Under the pieces are notes generated by a model, which did not search any database, was not told the origin of the DNA, and worked only from the letters and a program-made list of their open reading frames with translations. Shown here one piece after another: positions 37,941 to 46,671 of a DNA stretch of 64,000 bases (position 1 is its first letter; each line of letters opens with the position of its first letter). This stretch comes from CAZBWE01 sp964581905 (GTDB lineage Bacteria; Planctomycetota; Phycisphaerae; Sedimentisphaerales; Anaerobacaceae). Where the stretch lies: assembly GCA_964581905.1 (NCBI GenBank), contig CAZOQJ010000001.1:24923-88922 (forward strand). The letters are read 5' to 3'. Both the position numbers and the translations under genes were made by a program.

Positions 37941-37972
37941 CCGGCTACGGCCCGGCCTTCGCCGAGACGAGT
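37941..37972. repeat. CGTCTCG / CCGTAGCC family, copy 3 (inverted)
   Basis: 32 bases. Its reverse complement matches 37047-37079 over nearly its whole length: an 18-base 5' block and an 11-base 3' block are identical, with a short variable centre. It lies in the 92-base gap between flgB and flgC. Confidence 0.7.
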
Positions 37973-38016
37973 CCAAGCTAATCGATATTCTCACGGCTTT
38001 TTCGTGTTATCAACTG

Positions 38017-38376
38017 TCACCGTATGTTCATTGCCAGTTCCATTTGTTTGTATTTCTTATAAAGCAGCCGGACATATGTCTTGTGGCGAAGAGTATTTTT
38101 CACCATCTCGCCCACTTCGGCTTCAAGATTAACGTCATTGCCGTTTGATTTTACGGGTGTTTGTTTAGGCCGATAAACCAGTGATTTAATATCGCTGAGG
38201 TCAACTGCTCCAGGTGATTCCAGCGCCTTGGCAAGCAGTTCTTCGAACTTGACATCAATCCTGCGATATCCCGGCGTCTTAAGATTGGCGACATTATTGG
38301 CGATCGTTTTTTGGCGAAGGCTCTCAGCTTTTATCCCCGCTTCCAGAAAGTCTACTATATTGTTTGTCTGGGACAT
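38017..38376 (-). CDS. flgB: Proximal rod protein FlgB
   Basis: 119 residues from the ATG at 38376, chosen because GGAG stands 6 bases before it; an ATG at 38388 adds four residues. IVDFLEAGIKAESLRQKTIA then NNVANLKTPGYRRIDVKFEE is the FlgB start, and KYKQMELAMNIR its end. First gene of the long operon; a consensus sigma-54 promoter lies about 150 bases upstream. Confidence 0.95.
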   Translation of the reverse strand: MSQTNNIVDFLEAGIKAESLRQKTIANNVANLKTPGYRRIDVKFEELLAKALESPGAVDLSDIKSLVYRPKQTPVKSNGNDVNLEAEVGEMVKNTLRHKTYVRLLYKKYKQMELAMNIR

Positions 38377-38528
38377 ATTCGGCTCCATATTTGGCGGAGC
38401 AAAACAGTTTCACGTCCCCAAGCCGTCTGTCGACTGGCGGGGCCCGTCTTGTGATACAACTTCATCACCCATTCGTCAGTGCAGAGCCTGCCGGAGCACG
38501 GCAGTCCTATCTTCTCTTTAAGAAAAGA

Positions 38529-38543
38529 GCAATTATCGTGCCA
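38529..38543 (-). promoter_or_regulatory. Sigma-54 promoter for the flgB operon
   Basis: On the minus strand TGGCAC-N5-TTGC with GG and GC exactly 10 bases apart, a full match to the known -24/-12 consensus. Transcription would begin near 38517, about 140 bases before flgB. Confidence 0.8.
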
Positions 38544-38704
38544 AATATTCAAAGCCAGGCTTTTTCAATCTATTAACCGGCTATTTTGCTCAAAAAACGC
38601 CACTAACACAAACAACTACCAGTAGCACAGGGCTGCGGCGGCCTTCACACCGATGAATCGGTGTTAGGTTTCTATACATAGCGGCGCTTTTGTACACCCA
38701 TAGG

Positions 38705-38751
38705 TTTGCCCCCGCTGATTCGATTTTGCGAAGCAAAACGGTGGGGGCAAA
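38705..38751. repeat. Composite C5/G5 palindrome, copy C
   Basis: Outer arms TTTGCCCCC and GGGGGCAAA; inner stem TTTTGC / GCAAAA with a GAA loop and an unpaired side segment. Intergenic copy of the family. Confidence 0.7.
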
Positions 38752-38975
38752 ACTGCGGGGACATCTTCCTTTTTCCAACGGTTGCTCCAGCTTTACCCAG
38801 TCTGCCCTGAACAATGTCGAAGGGACCAACCCGGAAAATCTTTCCTGAAATGCAGGAATATTCCGCCGTAATTACAGCCAACGGTAAAATTTTTTAATCA
38901 ATCGTTTTTATTTAGTGTTTATAACTGCTTTGTTGACAAAGCCTTACGGCTTATAAGGCCGCCGTCTCCTGATTC

Positions 38976-38990
38976 TGGCACAGCAATTGC
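38976..38990 (+). promoter_or_regulatory. Sigma-54 promoter for fliK
   Basis: TGGCAC-N5-TTGC with GG-N10-GC spacing, a full match to the consensus. The start of transcription would be near 39002, only about five bases before the annotated fliK ATG, so either fliK has almost no leader or translation starts further in. Confidence 0.8.
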
Positions 38991-39006
38991 GAAAAGCAAA
39001 TGTTAT

Positions 39007-40593
39007 ATGAATGTCGGTCTACCAACTATAGTTTTAGAGGTCTTAGCGCATCAGCAGGCGATAGGTGTATCTCCGTCGAGGCGCGCAGAAACCAAAAGTG
39101 CTAAATTTGCTCCTGTGTTAGCAAAAAACGCTGCTGATAAAAGTCCGGAAACAACGGCCGATAACAATCTATCTAATAGCCCAAAAAAACCTATCAATAG
39201 TCAAATAGAGAAGTTTTGCAAGGCATATGGCAAGGGTATAAAGGCCGTAGCGGGGCGGAGTGCTTCCCAAAATACAGAAACCAAAAAGCCGTCTGTTACA
39301 AAGAAAATGATTCTTGAGTCGAAGGATAGCCCTGAGCTTGCCCAGACGCTTGCGGGATTTGAGGCTTCCAAACCGTCTTCCAGCACCAAGTGTTCTTCTA
39401 AACAAACTGAAAACAAGCCTGTTCTGACTGTTGACTCCAGGAACCAAAATGCAGGCAAAACCGTTCTAACCCCGGTCTTTGCAAGGCCGCTTATTGCCAA
39501 CGACCTCGTCGGAAAAGGCAAAAACTGTGATGAGACGTCAACATCAAGTAAAACAGTTGTGTCCCAAAAATACCTCACCAATCAGGTAATCGCAAAAAAA
39601 GCAACAGCCGAAATGCTTACTGACGGTAGCAAAACAGCCGTGGATAATGAAATGTCAACCATGGCGGACAAACCGGCTGTCTCTGGCAATCAAAAAACAC
39701 CTGTGAATGCCGGCTTATTCGCAAATCAAAACAAAACCCTTGACGAGTTTGGTTTGGGCAAATCTGCCACTCTTGTCAAGACACCGACTGGTGATAAAGC
39801 CGATATCGGCCAACAGGCCGTCTCAGGCATACCGGAACTTACAGAATCATCGCGAAGCAATGACAAAGGTCACGTCACCGGCAGTATTCTGAATGATTTC
39901 CTTCTCAAAAAGTTAAATTCCGAACAGATTATATCCATTAACAAAACAAAAGGCGACGGTAGTTCATCTACAGGCAACAGTAACTTTGAGGATAACTCTC
40001 CCAAGACTTTCAAACAGATATTCTCTGCCAACGGTGCTCAATACTCTGGTACAGAGCAATCCTCGGCCAATGCTTCAGCTTCAAAGATGGCGAATACTGC
40101 TTCACCGAGCGATGTATCCACAAGCGTTGGCAAACAAATCCAGGAATCCATCCATAGTTCTTTGAAGCAGGGCGAACAGCAGGTTACTATTCGTCTTAAC
40201 CCTCCGGAGCTTGGAAAGGTTTCTATAAAATTGCATGAGCAGGACGGACAAATTATCGGATTGCTGGAAGTCAGCAGAGCACAAACCAGAGCCGAAATAC
40301 AGCAGGCATTACCCCAGATGATCCAAAATCTTGTAGAGAGCGGGGTTCAAGTAAAACGGCTTGAGGTTCTGCTGACAAACCAACAAGAGCAGCAGAGTTT
40401 CAAGGACCCCTCGTTAGCCGCTGGTGCGGACGGCTGGTCCGGACAGGGACAAGCTGGGGCGAATTCCGATTCGCAGGGCAACAATCCCGGTTGGGTCGAG
40501 ACTAATGAATGGTTGACTAATGACCAGAGTTACACCAGCTTCATCGAGCCGGGAGTACAAGTTACTGATGACTTTATAAACATACTGGTATAA
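39007..40593 (+). CDS. fliK: Flagellar hook-length control protein FliK
   Basis: 528 residues. The N-terminal 350 residues are Ser/Thr/Lys/Asn-rich and low in structure, as expected for the ruler part. The conserved C-terminal domain is at about residues 375-465: QQVTIRLNPPELGKVSIKLH, EIQQALPQMIQNLVESGVQV and LEVLLTNQQEQQSF. FliK measures hook length and makes FlhB switch specificity. The start is uncertain: the ATG lies about five bases from the predicted transcription start, with no ribosome site seen and no better downstream start found. flgD and flgE, often next to fliK, are absent. Confidence 0.9.
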   Translation: MNVGLPTIVLEVLAHQQAIGVSPSRRAETKSAKFAPVLAKNAADKSPETTADNNLSNSPKKPINSQIEKFCKAYGKGIKAVAGRSASQNTETKKPSVTKKMILESKDSPELAQTLAGFEASKPSSSTKCSSKQTENKPVLTVDSRNQNAGKTVLTPVFARPLIANDLVGKGKNCDETSTSSKTVVSQKYLTNQVIAKKATAEMLTDGSKTAVDNEMSTMADKPAVSGNQKTPVNAGLFANQNKTLDEFGLGKSATLVKTPTGDKADIGQQAVSGIPELTESSRSNDKGHVTGSILNDFLLKKLNSEQIISINKTKGDGSSSTGNSNFEDNSPKTFKQIFSANGAQYSGTEQSSANASASKMANTASPSDVSTSVGKQIQESIHSSLKQGEQQVTIRLNPPELGKVSIKLHEQDGQIIGLLEVSRAQTRAEIQQALPQMIQNLVESGVQVKRLEVLLTNQQEQQSFKDPSLAAGADGWSGQGQAGANSDSQGNNPGWVETNEWLTNDQSYTSFIEPGVQVTDDFINILV

Positions 40594-40613
40594 GGGGTTT
40601 CGCTCACATGTAA

Positions 40614-42239
40614 ATGGATAGTAGTGCAGAAACAATAAAAATCGCTGACCAATACTACACGGACGGAGATGTTCAGCAGGCTGAGCAGTTGTACCAGTTG
40701 ATTCTGCAAAACCAGCCGGACAATGCATCTGCATTTCACATGTTGGGTGTAATAGCACATCAGAGGGGAGACAACCATTTAGCCGTCGATTTGCTCAGCA
40801 AAGCTGTCGCGAGCAATTCTCAAGAGGCAAAGTATTACAACAATCTTGGAGTTGCTCTTAAAGCGTTTGGCAGATTTGAAGAAGCCATGCAGGCCTACGA
40901 GAAAGCACTGCTGTTGAAACCGGATTACGCAGATGCCTGCTATAATATGGGTAATGCACTGGCTTCGCTGGGTCACTATGCTGCCGCAGTTGAGCAATAC
41001 AGGCAGGGCCTGTTATTCAAACCAGATGATGCTTACATATACTATAATATTGGTGTCGCTATGCAGGAGCTTGGTAGCCACGCCGAAGCGGTTGAGAATT
41101 TCGAGCAGGCAATTCGTATGGGATACAATTCGACAGAAGTTTACAGAGCAATAGCTGCTTCCCGCCAGGCACAGGGTCGATACGACGATGCCATTAACAC
41201 CTTAAGGCAGGCTTTACGCCTCAAGCCGGATTGTGCCTTCACCCATACTGATTTGGGTATGTTGCTATTGTTGGAGGGCGATTTCTTACAGGGCTGGAGA
41301 GAGTACCACTGGCGATTAGACGACTGTGAATGGTCTAAGCATTTCTCTGACGCACTTCGCTGGGGTGGTTCAAATTTTGCGGGTAAAAGACTTCTTGTAT
41401 GCTGTGAACAGGGCCAGGGTGATAATATCCATTTTGTGCGATACCTGCCTATGGTCAAAGCGCGAGGTGGAACGGTTATTTTTGCAATATATAATGAGCT
41501 TTATAGCCTGCTAAAGGATTTCCCCGGTGTTGATGAGGCCGTAAATCTATCCGATGAAAACTGTAGTCCTGTATTCGATTTTTATACACCGATAATGGAT
41601 TTGGCGGGTATATTCGGCACAACTTTAGATACTATTCCGAATCAGGTACCTTATATATCTGCAGGCCCGCACAAGGTTGAGTACTGGCGAAAAAGACTGT
41701 CCGGGCCGGATTTCAAGGTCGGTATTGTCTGGTCAAGCTCACCTGGACGTGGAGGAAAACACCTGCGAGATTGCAATCTGATTGATTTTTCTGTTATTTC
41801 AAAAGTTAAAGGCGTAAAATTATACTCTTTACAAAAGGGTTCAGCATCTGAACAAATAGAACAATCGGCTGGGGAAATCCCTCTGGAAAATCTTGGGGCA
41901 CAATTCAAAGACTTCTCCGACACCGCAGCGGCGATGGAAAATCTGGACTTGATTATTTCTGTGGATACATCTGTGCTTCATTTAGCGGGGGCGATGGGCA
42001 AGCCGACCTGGGCACTTCAAGGCTTTGTGCCGGACTGGAGGTGGATGCTGAACAGGGATGACAGTCCCTGGTATCCTACTATGAGGCTCTTCAGACAGCA
42101 GGAACTGGGGAATTGGGATGATGCATTTCGTCGTTTGACAGAGCAGCTCCAAATGCTTGTTCACCCCCGCGTCTTCCTGTCGGAAAACAGGAGCGGGGGC
42201 GGACTGGTTGCTGAACACGTTGGTACCCACGAAAGCTAA
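40614..42239 (+). CDS. TPR-glycosyltransferase fusion (GT9/GT41-like)
   Basis: 541 residues. Residues 1 to about 225 hold six or seven TPR units (YYNNLGVALKAFGRFEEAMQ; YYNIGVAMQELGSHAEAVEN). Residues about 230-510 are a GT-B glycosyltransferase domain: LLVCCEQGQGDNIHFVRYLP, VGIVWSSSPGRGGKH, and LIISVDTSVLHLAGAMGKPT with the nucleotide-sugar site near 446-466. The layout recalls TPR-containing O-GlcNAc-type transferases. The last 30 residues lie beyond the domain, and 13 of them (HPRVFLSENRSGG) come from the palindrome 42164-42199. Its stop overlaps the stop of the convergent next gene. Confidence 0.85.
   Translation: MDSSAETIKIADQYYTDGDVQQAEQLYQLILQNQPDNASAFHMLGVIAHQRGDNHLAVDLLSKAVASNSQEAKYYNNLGVALKAFGRFEEAMQAYEKALLLKPDYADACYNMGNALASLGHYAAAVEQYRQGLLFKPDDAYIYYNIGVAMQELGSHAEAVENFEQAIRMGYNSTEVYRAIAASRQAQGRYDDAINTLRQALRLKPDCAFTHTDLGMLLLLEGDFLQGWREYHWRLDDCEWSKHFSDALRWGGSNFAGKRLLVCCEQGQGDNIHFVRYLPMVKARGGTVIFAIYNELYSLLKDFPGVDEAVNLSDENCSPVFDFYTPIMDLAGIFGTTLDTIPNQVPYISAGPHKVEYWRKRLSGPDFKVGIVWSSSPGRGGKHLRDCNLIDFSVISKVKGVKLYSLQKGSASEQIEQSAGEIPLENLGAQFKDFSDTAAAMENLDLIISVDTSVLHLAGAMGKPTWALQGFVPDWRWMLNRDDSPWYPTMRLFRQQELGNWDDAFRRLTEQLQMLVHPRVFLSENRSGGGLVAEHVGTHES
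42164..42199 (+). repeat. Composite C5/G5 palindrome, copy D, in frame at gene end
   Basis: 36 bases: CCCCCGC, then GTCTTCC / GGAAAAC stem with TGTC loop, AGGA bulge, then GCGGGGG. Twelve whole codons, no stop. Near-identical layout to copy F in gspD. Confidence 0.75.
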
Positions 42240-43246
42240 TTTGCTGGATTGGCCGGTTCAACCACTCTGCTTTTACTTTTCTGACGGGCCGTTTCTATTG
42301 ATTGCAGGAAGCTGGTTTTGAACCTTTCTTTGCAGAATTGCTCACGAACTGTCTTTTGCCCTTCACGCCCCATCCTGATTGCTAAATTTTTATCTTCCAG
42401 CAGCATCTGTGCGTGTTTACGCAGTTCATTCGGTTCATCACTGAGAAATCCGCTTACTCCATGTTTGATTGGTGAGCTTGGATGCTTGTTGCCCAGGACG
42501 GGCATACCCGCGGCCATTGCTTCTATTGTGGCCATGTTGTATCCGTCTTCGAGCGTTGAGTCGGCTGTGTGGATATAAAAACGATGAGACTGCATTATCT
42601 CTTTTAAATCATCCCAGTTTTTAGCAGCTGATACGCCCGGCATATCCGGATTATGCCCAACGAGCTTTATTGGCAGACCCTTGAATGCCTTTTCGTGAAA
42701 GGCCCATAGTAAAATCTTTTTTCGGCTGCTAATAAAATTGCAAATACGAAGGCCGCAGGCCTTATCACCTGAAAAGTTCGGATAATCATTAGGGTCGGCC
42801 CAGAATGGTATTATATCTTCCGTAAAGCCCCAGGATTTACCCTTGAGTTCAGAGACGGCTACTACATGGCCACCGATGAGCGAGAGATACTCATGCAGCA
42901 TTTGTTTCATTTGGACCGGTTCAATATTGGATTTTTCTTCGAGTCTTCTGCCCTCGATTGTAGAGTGAATAACCAGAAGCCGTGGTTCTGTGCGATTTTT
43001 AACGTCAAGCAAATCGGCTATGTTGTGAGTTATTATGCAGTAATAAGATTCATCGGACTGCAGGGCCTGCGGCAAGGTTATTATACGGCTATCAGGGGGG
43101 ATTGGCCGCATCTGCCGGTCCCATGTCGTTTTGTACTGGCCCTTAAGCCCTACGATTATATCAAGTTTATATCCCAATACGCCAAGTTGGTAAACCCATG
43201 CCTCGTGGCAATTAAATACAAGCAGCGTTTTTTTATGCGTAGGCAT
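42236..43246 (-). CDS. Glycosyltransferase, GT4-like
   Basis: 336 residues, GT-B type. The C-terminal half carries SAAKNWDDLKEIMQSHRFYI and the nucleotide-sugar motif EDGYNMATIEAMAAGMPVLG, followed by SPIKHGVSGFLSDEPNELRK, typical of family 4 enzymes. The N-terminal half is divergent and without a signal peptide. It is on the minus strand, convergent with the TPR-glycosyltransferase, and shares overlapping stop codons with it. Presumed to belong with the flagellar/surface glycosylation genes by position. Confidence 0.8.
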   Translation of the reverse strand: MPTHKKTLLVFNCHEAWVYQLGVLGYKLDIIVGLKGQYKTTWDRQMRPIPPDSRIITLPQALQSDESYYCIITHNIADLLDVKNRTEPRLLVIHSTIEGRRLEEKSNIEPVQMKQMLHEYLSLIGGHVVAVSELKGKSWGFTEDIIPFWADPNDYPNFSGDKACGLRICNFISSRKKILLWAFHEKAFKGLPIKLVGHNPDMPGVSAAKNWDDLKEIMQSHRFYIHTADSTLEDGYNMATIEAMAAGMPVLGNKHPSSPIKHGVSGFLSDEPNELRKHAQMLLEDKNLAIRMGREGQKTVREQFCKERFKTSFLQSIETARQKSKSRVVEPANPAN

Positions 43247-43298
43247 GTTGTTCTTTCACGTGCTTCGAGTTTTTACTTGCTTAGAGCACATTGCATAA

Positions 43299-44519
43299 TC
43301 ACAAATGTACTAACCGCTCGGATTTACTCAGCAGGTCATCAAAGCCCTTGGATTTTAAAAATGCTTGTCTATTAACAATAATATACTTCCCACCTCTGCA
43401 AACTGCTATATTAATTCCGCTGTCCTTAAGCCGCTGCATTGCCTCTAAAATCTCCTGCCAGCCAGTTGGCCTGTGGACAAAAACTACGTACTTACCTTGT
43501 GCCTGTCTCGCTATATCAATACAGGACTGGTCGAAGTTGAGCTTTCCTATAACTACTATGATTTTAAGAGATTCTTTCAGAGACTCTAAGTGGGTCGGCT
43601 CAATATGTTCGAAACGCTCTTTGGTCAAAAGCAGCTCATAATCTGCCGGCAGATGTTGTGTAGTAAAAGGCTGAAGATATAAATTCACTATTGGAGAGTC
43701 CGGTTCGCAAAGGAAAAAAATCGAGCATTTTTTACCTGGCTTGTCCATCGGCTCTATAAATTCGGGCGGCAGCGTCTGATAGTCAAGACCAGCGGCTCCA
43801 GTTAGAGGTTCTTCGCCATAAAAATGGATAAAATCCCTGCGTATTGTCTGTGCCTTGCTTTGGTGTGGTATGAAAGCCATATCCCCTGCATAATGAATGA
43901 AGTAAGCATCGTATCGTTTATTCTGCACATCGGGGACCCCACGGTCCATTCTGTTCCAGTGGCAGGACATGCTCTCGAACTTAATACCTTTTGTGAAGAC
44001 CATATAGTTCATGCTCGTCTGCTCGGGGAATTTACGCATTTGTGGTGTTTCGGGCAGGTCCTTGATGCCTTTGGTAAAGTCTTTGAAGTTTTTGCTGATA
44101 ATTACCACACCCGAATTGAAATACTTATACATGCCCCTTTCATTTTTGGGCCAGTCTATCCCTTCCTTTATTCCGTTAACGATAGGGTCTCTGTTCATCA
44201 TTTCGTCAGGGAAGTTTTCGTCGAAGGCGTACAAAGTATCCATATCAGGATAACATTCGAATATATTTGGCGCATTCGGTGTTATCAGGATGTCCCTGTC
44301 CAGGAGCAAGATACGGTCATAACCTATATTAAAGAGTCTGAAGCACTGATGCTTTTCAAAGGGTGGGTAAAGAAAACGAATAGCAGGCTGTTCACAAACG
44401 AAGTAACTGGCGTTGTACTTCCTGGCATAGAATTGAGCACTTAACATCGCAGGAAGATAATCTAAGTCATCCCCGATATTGACCGTGAATATAGCAGTCT
44501 TTGTTTTCATAAAGCTCAT
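43299..44519 (-). CDS. GT8/glycogenin-like glycosyltransferase
   Basis: 406 residues. Residues 1-240 resemble GT8-type GT-A enzymes: TAIFTVNIGDDLDYLPAMLS at the start, YDRILLLDRDILITPNAPNI (DxD metal site) and YFNSGVVIISKNFKDFTKGI. The C-terminal 120 residues (IVVIGKLNFDQSCIDIARQA, GKYVVFVHRPTGW) look like a second, degenerate glycosyltransferase-like fold. The start may instead be the ATG three codons in. It lies 53 bases upstream of the GT4-like gene on the same strand, probably one unit. Confidence 0.75.
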   Translation of the reverse strand: MSFMKTKTAIFTVNIGDDLDYLPAMLSAQFYARKYNASYFVCEQPAIRFLYPPFEKHQCFRLFNIGYDRILLLDRDILITPNAPNIFECYPDMDTLYAFDENFPDEMMNRDPIVNGIKEGIDWPKNERGMYKYFNSGVVIISKNFKDFTKGIKDLPETPQMRKFPEQTSMNYMVFTKGIKFESMSCHWNRMDRGVPDVQNKRYDAYFIHYAGDMAFIPHQSKAQTIRRDFIHFYGEEPLTGAAGLDYQTLPPEFIEPMDKPGKKCSIFFLCEPDSPIVNLYLQPFTTQHLPADYELLLTKERFEHIEPTHLESLKESLKIIVVIGKLNFDQSCIDIARQAQGKYVVFVHRPTGWQEILEAMQRLKDSGINIAVCRGGKYIIVNRQAFLKSKGFDDLLSKSERLVHL

Positions 44520-44891
44520 ATTATCGGCTCACAAACTTATCTGGTAAAGCAAAAATCAAAAAACAATCAAATCAGAAACCCGGCTGTTCTTTTGCCGGTT
44601 GGGTTAACATCCCTTGCCGGAAGTAAATTCTGCGGAAAATCGGCTGATTTTATATTTTTTTTGCGGGTTGTTTTCCTTCGGCACGCAATTATCAGTATCA
44701 ACAAAGCCATCTTTATAAGCCGGGCTATTTTGCCTCTATCTTCAGTAAAAGAAAGCTCTTAAGTTTTTCTTTTCTTCATCGAAAATTTATTTTGAAGGGA
44801 CTTTTCGAGTGATGTGGCCACGGTGTGTAAAATTGATAATTGGATTTTAACGGCCAAAAAAATGAACGTTTGTTTTTTAAGGAGTTGAGTT
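44520..44891 (+). promoter_or_regulatory. Upstream region of flagellin gene
   Basis: 372 bases without a gene. A weak sigma-28-like site (TAAA at 44624-44627, 15-base spacer, GCTGATTT at 44643-44650; 5 of 8 in the -10) would give a leader of about 230 bases. Just before the ribosome site is a long-range inverted repeat, TGGCC (44815-44819) with GGCCA (44852-44856) and inside it TAAAAT (44828-44833) with ATTTTA (44844-44849). AAGGAG at 44879-44884 is a strong ribosome site 7 bases from the ATG. No sigma-54 site was found. Confidence 0.4.
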
Positions 44892-45707
44892 ATGTTAGCA
44901 ATTAAAAACAATTTAATGTCAGTAAATGCTGCTCGACAGTTGTCGAAAAACTATGAAGCATTAGCCAAGTCTGTCGAAAGGCTGTCCTCCGGTCTGCGAA
45001 TCAACAGTGCCAAGGACGACGCAGCCGGCCTGGCTGTCCGTGAGTTAATGCGGGCGGACATCGCCGTTCTTACGCAGGGTGCACGTAATGCACGGGACGG
45101 TATTAGTATGCTACAAACTATGGAAGGTGCTATGGCAGTCATAGATGACGCTCTGGTACGTATGCAGTCACTGGCTGAACAAGCTGCGACTGGTTCGTAT
45201 TCGTCTGCACAGCGAGGCATTATGCATCAGGAGTTTGACGAGATGCGGCTTGAGATAGACCGTGTCGCCGCTGCCACAAAGTTCAATGGAATCGCCATGC
45301 TCAACAACACAAGCACCAGGTCAATACACTTTGGTGAGTTAAGCACGGATAAGATTGACATCACCGGCAGCGATATGACCAGTGCTTCAGGCGGCCTTGC
45401 CCTTACAGGCCTGACCATTGCTAATACGACCAGTGCCAAGGGTGCCTTGGCGACCTTGGAGACCGCAATCGGCACTAAGGACTCTGCTCGTGCCAAGTTC
45501 GGTTACAAGATGAACCGTCTGGAGAGCACTGTAAGCGTTATCAGCATTCAGGCTGAGAATCTCCTGGCAGCTGAGTCGCGTGTCTCTGATGTCGATGTGG
45601 CTACCGAGATGGCAGATATGACCAAGAACCAGGTGTTGGCACAGGCTGGTATCGCGATGCTGTCTCAGGCCAATGCAATCCCGCAGATGGCACTGAACTT
45701 ACTGTAA
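44892..45707 (+). CDS. fliC: Flagellin
   Basis: 271 residues, near the minimum for flagellin. The N-terminal D0/D1 part (NNLMSVNAARQLSKNYEALA, SVERLSSGLRINSAKDDAAG) and the C-terminal part (ESRVSDVDVATEMADMTKNQ then VLAQAGIAMLSQANAIPQ) are diagnostic. The outer domain is reduced to about 60 residues rich in Thr and Ser (GSDMTSASGGLALTGLTIAN), which could carry O-linked glycans made by the nearby enzymes. The codon choice is regular and the ribosome site strong, consistent with high expression. fliS follows. Confidence 0.96.
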   Translation: MLAIKNNLMSVNAARQLSKNYEALAKSVERLSSGLRINSAKDDAAGLAVRELMRADIAVLTQGARNARDGISMLQTMEGAMAVIDDALVRMQSLAEQAATGSYSSAQRGIMHQEFDEMRLEIDRVAAATKFNGIAMLNNTSTRSIHFGELSTDKIDITGSDMTSASGGLALTGLTIANTTSAKGALATLETAIGTKDSARAKFGYKMNRLESTVSVISIQAENLLAAESRVSDVDVATEMADMTKNQVLAQAGIAMLSQANAIPQMALNLL

Positions 45708-45757
45708 CGGAAAACAACTTGGTTTTATAGTCCGACCAGTTTTCTCCGACAATAGTT

Positions 45758-45795
45758 GGGGGGATGATCGTTGCACAGACAACGGTCATCTCCCC
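45758..45795 (+). terminator. Strong hairpin after flagellin
   Basis: 16-base-pair stem including two G-U pairs (left arm GGGGGGATGATCGTTG, right arm CAACGGTCATCTCCCC) and a six-base loop, 50 bases after the flagellin stop. There is no long U-run, so it could be a partial terminator or an mRNA 3' stabiliser between fliC and fliS. Confidence 0.65.
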
Positions 45796-45898
45796 ATAGT
45801 TTAAAACAACATATAAAGAGTTATAAAGCATCGGTTTGGAAACGGCCTTAAAATCTTACTGTCGGAACTTCAGGGGGAAAGTATTAAGGAGTAATACA

Positions 45899-46258
45899 AT
45901 GGACCAGGTTTCTGTATACAAGGAAACGTCAGTTTCGACACAAAACAAAGGCCGGCTCGTCGTTATGCTGTACGATGGCGCGATTAAATTTATGAGGTTG
46001 GCAATCAAGGCGTTAGAAGCGGGCGACAACGAAGCAAAGAGCCGGTATATAAACAAAGCCCTCGATGTTATCAATGAACTCAATGCAGTATTAAATACCC
46101 ACGAAGGCGGTGAAATAGCTGCTAACCTTCGCAAACTTTACCTGTTTATGAGCAATCGTCTCGCCGAGGCCGATATAAAACGCGACCCCCAAAGGATTCG
46201 GGATGTCATTTCTTTAATGGAAGAGCTTAACCAGGGCTGGAAAGCTATTACAAGCTAA
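45899..46258 (+). CDS. fliS: Flagellin export chaperone FliS
   Basis: 119 residues from the ATG at 45899, with AAGGAG at 45886-45891; an upstream in-frame start at 45836 lacks such a site. LVVMLYDGAIKFMRLAIKAL and SRYINKALDVINELNAVLNT then LYLFMSNRLAEADI are typical of FliS. FliS holds flagellin unfolded for export and may act with the nearby glycosylation genes. Confidence 0.93.
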   Translation: MDQVSVYKETSVSTQNKGRLVVMLYDGAIKFMRLAIKALEAGDNEAKSRYINKALDVINELNAVLNTHEGGEIAANLRKLYLFMSNRLAEADIKRDPQRIRDVISLMEELNQGWKAITS

Positions 46259-46671
46259 GAGTTGTCAAAGCTGATAAACCGTCGCTCGCCGCCGCATGAG
46301 CAGGCAAAGAGCTGTGAAATCTTTTCAATTGAGGCTGGCAGAATACTTCTTCCAGTGAACTTGGAATTTCTAACAAAATGAGACACATCAGCAGGGAGGT
46401 TTATTGTTATCCACCTACCCCACGCATTTTGGGACAGTTGCTTAAGGTTTGCGGAAACTGATTCTAAGTGTCCATCTCCTGAGGACGTTAGAGTGGTATA
46501 ATTCAGCGCCCTTTGGGGTTTGAATCCTGATGCTGGGCTATTCGTAACTCTAAATAGGACAGTATAAGGATAGTTGGAAACACAGAGTGAAGGAATTGAT
46601 TGGCGAAAAAGTGGCTCAAGCAGAGAAAATGTGTTATCATAGGATGGAGAAGAGCAGAACCTATTTTAAGA
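46259..46671. other. Gap between convergent fliS and gspM, no gene seen
   Basis: 413 bases. No open frame of useful length, no clear terminator with U-run and no RNA gene could be supported. A GGTTTGAATCC stretch near 46520 looks like a tRNA T-arm but the rest of a tRNA is missing. Confidence 0.5.

Larger units (their letters stand above)
38389..39006. other. Divergent control region between flgB operon and fliK, rich in palindromes
   Basis: 618 bases without a convincing gene. It holds two opposite sigma-54 promoters (38529-38543 minus, 38976-38990 plus) and, between them, a perfect 8-base inverted repeat (38647-38664), copy C of the C5/G5 palindrome (38705-38751), a CCCTGAACAATGTCGAAGGG palindrome (38805-38824) and GCCTTACGGC (38941-38950). 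Short open frames here overlap the repeats and look spurious. Binding sites for a sigma-54 activator would be expected here but were not identified. Confidence 0.7.

Noticed and set aside
38364..38576. Open frames in the flgB-fliK control region
   Set aside because: They cross the sigma-54 promoter and repeats and show no family-like sequence.
46500..46560. tRNA-like T-arm (GGTTTGAATCC)
   Set aside because: The five-base stem around the loop does not pair properly and no acceptor, D-arm or anticodon arm could be found on either strand.
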